Source: JBMZCV01 sp049613665 (GTDB lineage: Bacteria; Bacteroidota; Bacteroidia; Chitinophagales; UBA2359). Taken from it: a DNA stretch of 32,190 nt. The notes below the pieces were generated by a model. That model did no database searches, was not told the DNA's origin, and saw only the letters and a list, made by a program, of their open reading frames with translations. The stretch is from NCBI GenBank assembly GCA_049613665.1, contig JBMZCV010000045.1:1-32190 (forward strand), in the 5' to 3' direction. The position numbers and the translations under genes are program-made. Below are positions 18,201 to 26,028 of the stretch, one piece after another (within the stretch, counting starts at the first letter, position 1; every line of letters begins with the position of its first letter).

Positions 18201-18287
18201 ATGATTTTTTACTTATTAGGACTCGCTATTCCAGCACTTATCGGCATTATCGTAGCTATCACATGGATAAATAAGCCACGTCGCTAA
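18201..18287 (+). CDS. 28-residue single-helix membrane peptide
   Basis: ATG to TAA encodes 28 residues: MIFYLLGLAIPALIGIIVAI, then TWINKPRR. It is one continuous hydrophobic helix with a positively charged C-terminus, so it should insert with its C-terminus in the cytoplasm. A purine-rich stretch AAAAAAAGAAAAG lies just before the start. It has a -7 box about 40 bases upstream and an intrinsic terminator whose stem begins in the stop codon, so it forms a complete minimal transcription unit. I do not recognise the family. Small helices of this type are often subunits of transporters or oxidases (KdpF is one example of the size class), but no such complex is encoded nearby. It is too short for most gene callers. 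Confidence 0.6.
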   Translation: MIFYLLGLAIPALIGIIVAITWINKPRR

Positions 18288-18309
18288 TATTTTTTCTTAG
18301 CGGTTTTTT
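18280..18309 (+). terminator. intrinsic terminator overlapping the 28-codon gene's stop
   Basis: CGCTAA (18282-18287) pairs with TTAGCG (18297-18302), extended by G-T wobbles, and is followed by GTTTTTTG. The left arm includes the TAA stop codon. Confidence 0.6.
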
Positions 18310-18478
18310 GCACTATAATGTCTATTTTTGCCTTGCTATGTTTTTGCATAAAAAAATGCGATAACGTAGTCAGCATTTTTTTGCCTCAACTTTTTCTCTA
18401 AAATTTATACCAAAACAATATTTTGCAGAGTTTTCTTCTAAAAAAAATACTTTGCGAAAAACTATATTTTGTCAGCTT

Positions 18479-20026
18479 ATGAAAAATCAAGCAGAACATT
18501 TCAAAACATTAGTAGCTCACTGCAAAGAATACGGTTATGTCTTTCAGTCGAGCGAAATTTACGACGGCCTAAGTGCTGTTTACGACTACGGGCCATATGG
18601 CGTAGAACTCAAAAACAACATCAAAAAATATTGGTGGAAAGCGATGGTACAGATGCACGAAAACATTGTTGGCCTCGATGCCGCTATTTTCATGCACCCT
18701 ACCGTTTGGAAAGCATCTGGCCATGTCGATGCGTTCAGCGACCCACTTATCGACAACAAAGACTCGAAAAAAAGATACCGTGCCGATGTCTTGATTGAAG
18801 ATTATGTAGCCAAAAAAATTGATGCAAAAAACGACAAAGATGTAGCAAAAGCAGCAAAACGTTTTGGCGACAGCTTCGACAAAGCCCAATTCATGAATAC
18901 GAACCCTCGTATTTTGAAGCGTTTGGAAGATAAAAAGAACATCATTGGCCGCTATGTAACGGCTATGAATGAGGAAAAACTCGATGATGTACGACAACTT
19001 ATTGTAGATTTGGGCATTGCTTGCCCAGAAAGTGGCTCAAGAAATTGGACTGATGTACGTCAATTCAACTTGATGTTCGACACACAATTTGGAGCAGTAT
19101 CGGGCGGTAGCAAAGTTTATTTGCGACCAGAAACAGCACAAGGTATTTTCGTCAATTTCTTGAATGTGCAGAAAAGTACACGTCAAAAATTGCCTTTTGG
19201 TATCGCTCAAATCGGTAAAGCATTTAGAAATGAAATCGTTGCACGCCAATTTATTTTCCGTATGCGTGAGTTTGAGCAAATGGAAATGCAATTTTTTGTG
19301 CAGCCTGGCACAGAAATGAAGTGGTATGACTATTGGAAAAAATTCCGTATCAAATGGCATCACACACTTTTCCCAGATAGCAAATTGCGATTCCATGACC
19401 ATGATAAAATGGCTCATTATGCCAATGCTGCTGCCGATATTGAATTTGAATTTCCATTTGGCTTCAAAGAATTAGAGGGTATTCACTCTCGCACCGACTT
19501 CGATTTGAGCAGTCACCAAACACATTCTAAACGCAAACTACAATATTTCGATTCGGAGTTGGGCGAAAGCTATGTGCCTTATGTTGTAGAAACCTCTATT
19601 GGTGTCGATAGAATGTTTTTGGCGGTTATCAGTCACGCTTTGCAAACAGAAGAAGTGCCAAACGCAAAAGGTGGTATGGACACTAGAAAAGTAATGAAAA
19701 TTCCAGCCGTTTTAGCACCTATCAAAGTAGCTATTTTGCCGCTTATCGCCAAAAAAGGTTTGCCACAAAAAGCAAGAGAAATTTTCCAATCTTTGAAATG
19801 GGTATGCGAATGTCAGTATGACGAAAAAGACTCTATTGGAAAACGCTATCGCCGCCAAGATGCTATCGGTACGCCGTTTTGCATAACGGTAGATTTCGAG
19901 ACTTTGGAAGACAATTGCGTTACTGTTCGTGATAGAGACACACTAAAACAAGTGCGTTTGCCTATCAGCGAATTGAGTGCAAAAATCTCCGAAAAACTAA
20001 ATTTTCAAACACTCTGGAAAGGGTAA
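18479..20026 (+). CDS. glyQS: glycyl-tRNA synthetase, dimeric (alpha2) type
   Basis: A 515-residue class II synthetase that charges tRNA-Gly. The N-terminal part has VYDYGPYGVELKNN (34-47), typical of the homodimeric glycine enzyme rather than the separate alpha/beta type. Motif 2 is FRNEIVARQFIFRMREFEQME, split here as FRNEIVARQ (from residue 249) and FRMREFEQME. A glycine-enzyme EFQ/EFE pattern is present and motif 3 is SIGVDRMFLAV (about 370-385). The C-terminal anticodon-binding domain runs from APIKVAILPL to the end, with RYRRQDAIGTPFC. The start is ATG at 18479; the frame stays open to a TTG at 18452, which adds nine residues the family does not need. A strong terminator follows at 20070. 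Confidence 0.95.
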   Translation: MKNQAEHFKTLVAHCKEYGYVFQSSEIYDGLSAVYDYGPYGVELKNNIKKYWWKAMVQMHENIVGLDAAIFMHPTVWKASGHVDAFSDPLIDNKDSKKRYRADVLIEDYVAKKIDAKNDKDVAKAAKRFGDSFDKAQFMNTNPRILKRLEDKKNIIGRYVTAMNEEKLDDVRQLIVDLGIACPESGSRNWTDVRQFNLMFDTQFGAVSGGSKVYLRPETAQGIFVNFLNVQKSTRQKLPFGIAQIGKAFRNEIVARQFIFRMREFEQMEMQFFVQPGTEMKWYDYWKKFRIKWHHTLFPDSKLRFHDHDKMAHYANAAADIEFEFPFGFKELEGIHSRTDFDLSSHQTHSKRKLQYFDSELGESYVPYVVETSIGVDRMFLAVISHALQTEEVPNAKGGMDTRKVMKIPAVLAPIKVAILPLIAKKGLPQKAREIFQSLKWVCECQYDEKDSIGKRYRRQDAIGTPFCITVDFETLEDNCVTVRDRDTLKQVRLPISELSAKISEKLNFQTLWKG

Positions 20027-20069
20027 TTAATTGCTAGTTTTGAATTTTTAGTGATTAGTTTTTAGTTGA

Positions 20070-20107
20070 GAAATGACATATCTTCGAGATATGTCATTTC
20101 TTTTTTT
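20070..20107 (+). terminator. intrinsic terminator of glyQS
   Basis: GAAATGACATATCT pairs perfectly with AGATATGTCATTTC around TCG and is followed by seven T's, a textbook terminator. Confidence 0.9.
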
Positions 20108-20182
20108 AGAGACTGTTCAAAAAAAAAACATTTTGCCTAAACTTAATCCTTTATTTTGTCACTAAAAAACCTAATAATTTAA

Positions 20183-21259
20183 ATGTTCAAAAACCTAAAA
20201 GTCATAGAATTAGCCAGCGTTTTGGCAGGGCCAGCTGTGGGAATGTTTTTTGCAGAACTCGGTGCAACAGTCATCAAAATAGAAAATAAAACGACAAAAG
20301 GCGATGTGACTCGCTCGTGGAAATTGCCAACTGAAGATAAAAACACCAATATTTCGGCCTATTATTGCAGCGTCAATTGGAACAAAGAAAGTCTTTTTTT
20401 GGATTTGAAAAATGCGGAAGACCAGCAAAAAGTTTATGATTTGATAGCAGAAGCCGATATCGTTATTGCGAATTTTAAGCATGGCGATGCCGAAAAGTTG
20501 GGCATGAATTATGAAACAATCAAGGCATTTCAGCCAAATATTATTTATGGCGAAATAACGGCTTTTGGCAAAAACGAAAAACGCTTAGGCTTTGATGTCG
20601 TTTTGCAGGCAGAGGCTGGTTTTATGTTTATGAATGGCGAAGCAAAAGGAAATATCGTAAAAATGCCTGTTGCTCTCATAGATATTTTGACGGCACATCA
20701 ACTAAAAGAAGCCATTTTGTTGGCTTTGCTAAAACAGCAAATGACAGGAAAAGGAAGCTACGTTTCGGTTTCTTTGATGGAAACGGCTATTGCTTCGCTC
20801 GCAAATCAGGCGACAAATTGGCTCATGGGCGGCCATATTCCGCAAAGAATGGGAACTTTGCACCCAAATATTGCACCTTATGGCGATATTTTTTGCACTT
20901 TAGACGAAAAATTGCTTGTTTTGGCCGTAGGAAATGACAAACAATTTAGTAGAATGTGTGATGTTTTGCAGCAAAAAGACTTGGTTATGGACAAACGCTT
21001 TCTAAACAATTCGTTGAGAGTAAAAAATAGAGCCGTTTTACAAGCTATTTTAAAACCACTTTTCGCCAACTATTTGCGAGACAATGTCTTAAATTCTTTG
21101 ATAGAAAATGGCATACCTGCCGCCGCAATTCGCAATATGCAGGAAGTTTTTGAGCAAAAAATCGCTCAAGATATGGTTTTGACACAAACTTTAACAGATG
21201 GCACACAAACAAGGTGCGTAAAAACGATTTCTTTTGACACAACATTTCTTAACTCGTAG
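20183..21259 (+). CDS. CaiB/BaiF-type class III CoA-transferase
   Basis: A 358-residue enzyme of the family that moves CoA between carboxylic acids. Diagnostic blocks are VIELASVLAGPAVGMFFAELGA (as IELASVLAGP and FAELGATVIKIE), VNWNKESLFLDLK, and IYGEITAFG. GFDVVLQAEAGFM is followed by MPVALIDILTAHQLKEA, whose Asp167 aligns with the catalytic aspartate (Asp169 in formyl-CoA transferase). The length is at the short end of the family. The acceptor and donor acids cannot be read from sequence; bile-acid, carnitine, oxalate and methylacyl-CoA racemase-like members all share this fold. The lipoprotein gene starts 7 bp after its stop and is probably co-transcribed. Confidence 0.9.
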   Translation: MFKNLKVIELASVLAGPAVGMFFAELGATVIKIENKTTKGDVTRSWKLPTEDKNTNISAYYCSVNWNKESLFLDLKNAEDQQKVYDLIAEADIVIANFKHGDAEKLGMNYETIKAFQPNIIYGEITAFGKNEKRLGFDVVLQAEAGFMFMNGEAKGNIVKMPVALIDILTAHQLKEAILLALLKQQMTGKGSYVSVSLMETAIASLANQATNWLMGGHIPQRMGTLHPNIAPYGDIFCTLDEKLLVLAVGNDKQFSRMCDVLQQKDLVMDKRFLNNSLRVKNRAVLQAILKPLFANYLRDNVLNSLIENGIPAAAIRNMQEVFEQKIAQDMVLTQTLTDGTQTRCVKTISFDTTFLNS

Positions 21260-21266
21260 ATATAAA

Positions 21267-21794
21267 ATGATGGTTTTGAATACAAAAAAACTTTATTTAT
21301 TGCTTTGTTTCACGCTATTTTCGTGCAGTTACTCTGGCGAATATAGCGAAGTAAAAGTAAATAATGCTTATAAGATGTCGTTTCCAGATTTTATGGAAGC
21401 TGCCGATAGCAAAAAGCAATTGAGCGAAACAGCAAGTTTGCAATACTTAAACTATTTTCGCAATATATATACTATCGTCAATGAATTTGATAAAATTGAT
21501 AGTGTGAGTTTATCAGATTTTAGTGTAGCTCAAAAAAGCGTTTTAACAAAAGCATTGCAAAAGCCTATTGTAGTAAGCGAAACTGAGCTTGAAATCAATG
21601 GTTTGGCAGCAAAACAACATAGGCTAACAGGCGTAGTAGGCAATGAGGAACTCAACGAAAAAATGTATTATTGCCTCACACATATCGAAGGCGAAAAGAA
21701 ACGATATGAAGTAGTTTTTTGGACATGGGATAAACATCGAACGAAATATTCGGCCGATATTGATAAAATTGTGGCGAGTTTTGAAGAACTATAA
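21267..21794 (+). CDS. putative lipoprotein, unknown function
   Basis: A 175-residue protein. The N-terminus MMVLNTKKLYLLLCFTLFSC is a short signal peptide with lipobox LFSC (Cys20). The rest has mixed alpha/beta character: a block VNNAYKMSFPDFMEAADSKK, then later LAAKQHRLTGVVG, and KRYEVVFWTWDKHRTKY near the end. This layout resembles small periplasmic proteins that assess whether a peptide 'survives' as a beta-sheet plus helix (PsbP/DUF-like), but I cannot name a family. The frame is open 11 codons further upstream to a TTG inside the CoA-transferase gene; ATG at 21267 gives a proper signal peptide. A perfect terminator follows at 21887. Confidence 0.75.
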   Translation: MMVLNTKKLYLLLCFTLFSCSYSGEYSEVKVNNAYKMSFPDFMEAADSKKQLSETASLQYLNYFRNIYTIVNEFDKIDSVSLSDFSVAQKSVLTKALQKPIVVSETELEINGLAAKQHRLTGVVGNEELNEKMYYCLTHIEGEKKRYEVVFWTWDKHRTKYSADIDKIVASFEEL

Positions 21795-21886
21795 ATGACT
21801 GTTTTACTGTTTTTTAGAATATGCAAATATAAGTTTTCTAACTACCAAAAACCGTTGAATTGAAAATATAAATAACGAAAATAATC

Positions 21887-21926
21887 TAGCAGGTTGGCAC
21901 TTTTAAAGTGCCAACCTGCTTTTTTT
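21887..21926 (+). terminator. intrinsic terminator after the CoA-transferase/lipoprotein pair
   Basis: AGCAGGTTGGCACTTT and AAAGTGCCAACCTGCT are perfectly complementary around a single T and are followed by T's. The stem is long enough to act on either strand. Confidence 0.85.
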
Positions 21927-22565
21927 GAACCAAAATTGATAGATATCTCACAGTAATACTAACATACTGATTTTAAAAATTTTAGTACAAAGTCGCCTAC
22001 CTTCAAATAAGGTTTGGCACTTATTATTTGCTTTTATTTAGCTCAAAACTTGTTTTTATAAAAAAAAGCAATATTATCATAGTCAAGCTTTTATTTTTTT
22101 TCTTCTTTTCGTTAGACTTAAAGCCTTTTTATTTCAACAATGAGGTAAAAAAACTAAAAAAACCACATATATAATCAACTAAAAATCAAAGGATAAGGCA
22201 TTAAATTAATTTCACACTATTAGTTTTGCCTTTTTATAAATTCAACATTTTGCATTAAATGTACTTGTTTTTTCTGTTCTTTATGGCTTACCTTAGCAGC
22301 AGAGAAAAAAACAGATACTATTATTAAGATGAATCAGTTATTTTTATAATTGTTTAGGTTTAAGTTTTGAGATAAAAATAAAGCTTTTTTAGTCAAAATT
22401 AACGCTATATAAATAATTACTTATCCTTAACATATTCATTTTAAAAGGGAATTGGGAAGCATGTCGCTTTTGTATGTTTTAAGACTACTTTTTCGCCAAC
22501 TATCATGGATTTACTATACTACTATATACTACTGTGCGACACTCAACATTGCAACATTTTTTAAA

Positions 22566-22645
22566 TAAGTGCCAAGTACTAATTAATATGACCCGTTTGG
22601 GTTGCTAACACATTGAAAAATCAAGATGTTAGCTTTCACAAATGA
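22566..22645 (+). repeat. dispersed intergenic repeat, copy B
   Basis: It matches copy A through AGT.CCAAGTACTAATTAATAT, GTTTG.GTTGCTAA and CATTGAAAA. It has the best hairpin core of the family at 22604-22633: GCTAACA pairs with TGTTAGC, and inside it TTGA pairs with TCAA around AAAA. Confidence 0.7.
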
Positions 22646-22735
22646 GCATTTTATTTTTTTGTTTGGCTAAATGTCGCTAATGTTGCCCTTTACCCTATAA
22701 ATATTTCGGACAAATTTATGCTATAAATTGTAGAA

Positions 22736-22764
22736 GCTAACTCACTTCTTTTAAAGATGTTAGC
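22736..22764 (+). repeat. hairpin related to the dispersed repeat core
   Basis: GCTAAC (22736-22741) and GTTAGC (22759-22764), with AGATGTTAGC on the right as in copy B, but the flanks do not align well. It may be a fragment of another copy. Confidence 0.35.
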
Positions 22765-22859
22765 ACAAGTGATTCTACTATTAAAACAAAAAAAATTAAG
22801 ATTTGTGTATTAAAAATATAGGCGGAAGTCGATATTTTCTGATTTATGAGTAGCTAATG

Positions 22860-22899
22860 AACCTTATCAACTAAAGAACATGTTGATGAGGTTTTTTTT
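22860..22899 (+). terminator. orphan intrinsic terminator
   Basis: AACCTTATCAAC pairs with GTTGATGAGGTT (12 bp, one G-T wobble) around a 10-base loop, followed by eight T's. No coding sequence lies in the 900 bp upstream, so it suggests a small non-coding transcript or the end of a decayed gene. Confidence 0.65.
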
Positions 22900-23532
22900 G
22901 TATAAAATGATACTGCACTAACGATTACGCTATATAAGCTTTCCTTCTGTAATCTTACCTATTTTTCAAAAAACGCAACTATATAAAATACGTTTACCGT
23001 CTAAAACAAATCGTTTATAGGCGAATAATAGCCGTTTGCAAGATTGTTTTCAAACAAATAAAATTTCTAACTATCTTTAGAATGTTAAGTAAGTAATATT
23101 TTAAGCTTTTTTTTTCCGAAAAAATTCTAAATCCCCCTAATAACTGGTGTTCCCATATTTTTCATTTCAAAAGCCCACATCTAAAAAAAAGATGTTTTTT
23201 TTAAAGCAGTAAACCATTTTTCATAGAAATAACTACTATTTGTTATAGTAGTATTAGCTTTTGTTCCCTTTTTTTTTATTCCAAAAAACACCTCATTTTT
23301 TTAATAAGTGAGTGACAAATCTGTCTAACCTTTCCAAAATAAACCACACTTTGCTATTTTTTAGCTCAGAAAAAAATAAGTTCAAAAGCCGTCCCAAATT
23401 ATCAAAGCCTCCCCTTTTTAAATCTGCTTTTACCCAAAAAATTATGTTTCCATTTTTTCTCTAGCATGTTCCAAAAAGATTGTTTCACAGCAATATATAT
23501 AGGGTGCAAGCACTAATTGTGTCCTATTTCAA

Positions 23533-23570
23533 AATATTCGGAGTAAGCACTTTTTATTGCTCCGAATATT
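23533..23570 (+). promoter_or_regulatory. long hairpin upstream of the double-TIR gene
   Basis: AATATTCGGAG and CTCCGAATATT are a perfect 11-bp inverted repeat, and an inner GCA/TGC can pair after a bulge. There is no T-run, so it is a structured leader or operator rather than a terminator. Confidence 0.45.
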
Positions 23571-23612
23571 CCCAATATTTCGCTTTATACTCTTTCTAAA
23601 TATCCGTTTCTC

Positions 23613-23670
23613 GGACAAGGATTTGTTTTGACTTCAACATTTTTTTTGAAGCAAAAACCCTTGTCCTTTT
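23613..23670 (+). promoter_or_regulatory. hairpin with T-tail just before the double-TIR gene
   Basis: GGACAAGG...TTTTG.CTTCAA folds against TTGAAGCAAAAACCCTTGTCC with small bulges, and CTTTTTC follows. It ends about 36 bp before the TIR gene's ATG, where an attenuator or a terminator of an upstream transcript would sit. Confidence 0.45.
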
Positions 23671-23705
23671 TCATACCACTTACTTAAAATTTTACAGCTT
23701 TTTAT

Positions 23706-24692
23706 ATGTCAAACGAAAATAAAATAAGGCTTGTTATTGTTGCAGCTAAAAGCGACGAAGCTTTGCGAGATAAAATAGAACAACATCTCAAACATACAAA
23801 AATATCTGTGTGGCACACAGGCAAAATTCAAGCAGGCGATATGCGGAAAAGTGTTATTGAAGCTGAATTGCAAAAAGCCAATATAGTTGTTCCGCTTATT
23901 AGTGCAGATTTTTGGGCAGATAGGTCTCGCCGAAACGAAATTCAAGGTTTTATTATGGCTAAAATATTTGAGTTGCAACATACAAAACCCCTTAAAATCG
24001 TTCCTGTTTTAGCAAAACCTTATTCTTGGGAACAAACCGAGTTTAAGGAATTAGACCCTTTGCCCTCAACAGGCAAGCCTATTTCAACAAGCAGACAGCC
24101 GCTTGATGATTTGGTTGAAATTGCGATGACACTTGACCAAATAGCAAAACAAATGGCTACTTCTCCCCAAAATATTGTAACACCTAAACTTTCGGTAGCA
24201 GAAATGGAAACTTCAGAAACATCTCCTCCTCAAATAGATAAGCAAACTGTTTTTATTGTGCATGGACATAATGATATGATGAAAGGGCAAGTTCAACTTT
24301 TGATAGAACGGTTGGGCTTAAAGTCGGTTGTTTTGCATGAGCAAACAAATGGCGGCCGAACAATTATTGAAAAGTTTGAAAGTTTTGCGAAAAAAGCAGC
24401 TTTTGCTATCGTCATTTTGTCGGCCGATGATTATGGCTATGCTAAAGGAAAAAATAAAAAAACAAAAAAGCTGAGAGCTAGGCAAAATGTAGTCTTTGAA
24501 CTTGGCTTTTTTACAGGTCTTTTGGGTCGTAAGAAAGTAGCTGTTTTGCAAGAGACACATGAGGATTTTGAAACAGTTGGCGATTATTCTGGCGTTGTTT
24601 ATGTGCCTTATGATAGCGGAAATTGGAAACTAAAACTAGGCAGAGAAATGCAAGTAGCAGGTTTGCCTGTTGATTTAAACCGTTTATTTTAA
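23706..24692 (+). CDS. double-TIR protein (TIR_2-like plus CAP12/PycTIR-like)
   Basis: A 328-residue cytoplasmic protein with two different TIR folds. Residues 7-150 look like a canonical bacterial TIR: RLVIVAAKSDEAL, ISVWHTGKIQAGD, ANIVVPLISADFW, RRNEIQGF with Glu78 at the usual NADase position, then KIVPVLAKPYSW and LPSTGKPI. After a Ser/Thr/Pro linker (151-178), residues 179-328 match the TIR-like domain of CBASS/Pycsar effectors (PF10137 type): VFIVHGHND, LHEQTNGGRTIIEKFE, AIVILSADDYG, RARQNVVFELGFFTGLLGR with Glu265 in the catalytic position, and GVVYVPYDSGNWK. Such domains typically cleave NAD+ or bind nucleotides once activated. No cyclic-nucleotide synthase or STING is nearby. The next gene starts 7 bp after the stop. 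Domain calls are firm; NADase activity and defence are inferred. Confidence 0.88.
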   Translation: MSNENKIRLVIVAAKSDEALRDKIEQHLKHTKISVWHTGKIQAGDMRKSVIEAELQKANIVVPLISADFWADRSRRNEIQGFIMAKIFELQHTKPLKIVPVLAKPYSWEQTEFKELDPLPSTGKPISTSRQPLDDLVEIAMTLDQIAKQMATSPQNIVTPKLSVAEMETSETSPPQIDKQTVFIVHGHNDMMKGQVQLLIERLGLKSVVLHEQTNGGRTIIEKFESFAKKAAFAIVILSADDYGYAKGKNKKTKKLRARQNVVFELGFFTGLLGRKKVAVLQETHEDFETVGDYSGVVYVPYDSGNWKLKLGREMQVAGLPVDLNRLF

Positions 24693-24699
24693 TAGTATT

Positions 24700-25935
24700 A
24701 TGATAGAAGATATAGACAAACGTTGGTTGTATTTAGATGCTCTGCGAGTACGAGTGAAAACGAAACTAAAGGGCGACCCTAGTTTAGGAATAACAAGTCA
24801 GGACATTTCTGATTTAGAAGACGAAACAAAACTTGGCAAAGCTACTTTACAGCGTTTTTTTGGTACTGATTCGTCCGATAGTCGCACCTATCCAAACACA
24901 AAAACAAGAAATATATTTGCAATATATGTCAATTACAAAAATTACAATTTATTTGTTAAAGACTATATTAAGCATATCGTACCCAAAAACGCACATACTG
25001 CAATTTTGCCCAAAGTGCCATTGCCAACTGACCACCCTATCGCTCCATATTTGAGTCCTTGCATTGATATGATGACTTCTTTTGCGTTTCGGCTAAAAGA
25101 AATTTTTGAAGGGCGAGGCCTGTTTTTATTAAAAGATGCACCTCAAACAGATTTTAACGAATATCGATATATTAGCACAATATATCGTTTTTGTGCAGTA
25201 TTGGCTTGGGTTAGAATAGTCAAAAAAGAACAATCTTTCTCTCGTATTCAAGATGACTATCAAAAATCTATTTCGAAGGCCATTTACAATTTTCAAAATG
25301 CTCTTGCCGATGGAAAAGAAGTTGAAGCCTTGATAGCCAAAGATTTGTGTAAAATGTTTTGCTTTAATACTTCTAAATGGTCGGAAAAAATATGGGTAAA
25401 TATCGGCATTGAAATAGATAATATTTTGCATACTTACCGACACCAACATATGGTAATTCAACTATTGGATTTGGACATAGAAAGCCAAAACAAGCTTTTA
25501 GATGATATTTGCGAAAAAATAAGTCAGATAGGAAAAGTAGCTTTCAAAAAGCAAGCTTCGGAAAATAACATAGCTATTGCACAAATTGCCCGAAAACAAG
25601 CGTGGATTTATTTCGATTGGCAGACTGCCATAGGCGATATTATGATAGAACGTACCAATAGGCCGCAAAAAGCTTATGAAGTCATTGGTTTTGCCGATTT
25701 TGAAAGCTATTTTTTAGATGACACTTTCAAAAATAAAAGATGGATAAAACGTGCCGAAAAGCCATTTGCCGATTTTGACATCACACGCTCAGAAAGTTTG
25801 GACGCTCGTATTTTGCAGCTCAAAAATGTGTTTAAGCATTCCGTCAAACTTATCGAAGTTTTTATACTTTTGCAAAATGGTAGTGAAAGTCCATTGCCTC
25901 AGTATATCGAAAAGCTAAAAAACAATAATTTTTAG
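24700..25935 (+). CDS. unrecognised TIR-partner protein with N-terminal HTH-like domain
   Basis: A 411-residue soluble protein. Residues 1-90 (ITSQDISDLEDETKLGKATL, then QRFFGT... and IFAIYVNYKNYNLFVKDYI) resemble the short helical DNA-binding-like module in Bacteroidota regulators that begins with a 'TL.R.FG' helix and ends 'Y..W..F'. The rest is predominantly helical: YRYISTIYRFCAVLAWVRIVKK (160-180), a long charged middle with ALADGKEVEALIAKDLCKMF, and YRHQHMVIQLLDLDIES near 250. The C-terminal half contains IARKQAWIYFDWQTAIG and RWIKRAEKPF. I find no enzyme motif or membrane segment and do not recognise a family. Its start is 7 bp after the double-TIR stop, so the two are surely one operon; it could be the sensor, inhibitor or regulator of the TIR effector. 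Confidence 0.75.
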   Translation: MIEDIDKRWLYLDALRVRVKTKLKGDPSLGITSQDISDLEDETKLGKATLQRFFGTDSSDSRTYPNTKTRNIFAIYVNYKNYNLFVKDYIKHIVPKNAHTAILPKVPLPTDHPIAPYLSPCIDMMTSFAFRLKEIFEGRGLFLLKDAPQTDFNEYRYISTIYRFCAVLAWVRIVKKEQSFSRIQDDYQKSISKAIYNFQNALADGKEVEALIAKDLCKMFCFNTSKWSEKIWVNIGIEIDNILHTYRHQHMVIQLLDLDIESQNKLLDDICEKISQIGKVAFKKQASENNIAIAQIARKQAWIYFDWQTAIGDIMIERTNRPQKAYEVIGFADFESYFLDDTFKNKRWIKRAEKPFADFDITRSESLDARILQLKNVFKHSVKLIEVFILLQNGSESPLPQYIEKLKNNNF

Positions 25936-25965
25936 CACAAGCTAATAAAACCTCTTTGGGTTGCT
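25933..25965 (+). repeat. partial copy of the dispersed repeat (copy D)
   Basis: It begins at the stop codon of the TIR-partner gene. AGCACAAGCTAATA, then CTTTGGGTTGCT.ACGCAT, aligns with the middle of copy B (GTTTGGGTTGCTAACACAT). The hairpin core is replaced by the terminator that follows. Confidence 0.4.
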
Positions 25966-25981
25966 TACGCATAAAAAAAGA

Positions 25982-26016
25982 AAATGTCAATAGTTATAAA
26001 ACTATTGACATTTTTA
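25982..26016. terminator. bidirectional terminator between the TIR operon and the sigma gene
   Basis: AAAATGTCAATAGTT and AACTATTGACATTTT pair perfectly (15 bp) around ATAA. T-runs follow on both strands. It sits between the convergent double-TIR operon and ECF sigma gene and serves both. Confidence 0.88.
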
Positions 26017-26028
26017 TTTTGAGATTGT

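Larger units (their letters stand above)
21795..23705. other. 1.9-kb AT-rich region without recognisable genes, rich in hairpins
   Basis: I find no supported coding sequence on either strand. It holds, from left to right, the lipoprotein's terminator (21887), dispersed repeat copy B (22566), a related hairpin (22736), a strong terminator with no gene before it (22860), a perfect 8-bp hairpin ACTACTAT/ATAGTAGT (23232-23252), a weak ACATCT/AGATGT hairpin with a T-run (23177-23202), and two long hairpins directly before the double-TIR gene (23533, 23613). It may include decayed genes, an RNA gene, or a long regulatory leader. Confidence 0.6.

Noticed and set aside
20108..20130. Possible element end (AGAGACTGTTCAAAA) after the glyQS terminator
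   Set aside because: It resembles the end of the element at 30414, but no matching inverted copy was found nearby.
22736..22764. Full extra copy of the dispersed repeat
   Set aside because: Only the hairpin arms and AGATGTTAGC match; the flanks do not align, so it is listed only as a related hairpin.
23706..25935. Assignment of the TIR pair to Thoeris, CBASS or Pycsar
   Set aside because: There is no ThsA-like NADase partner, no nucleotide cyclase and no STING domain within the window.
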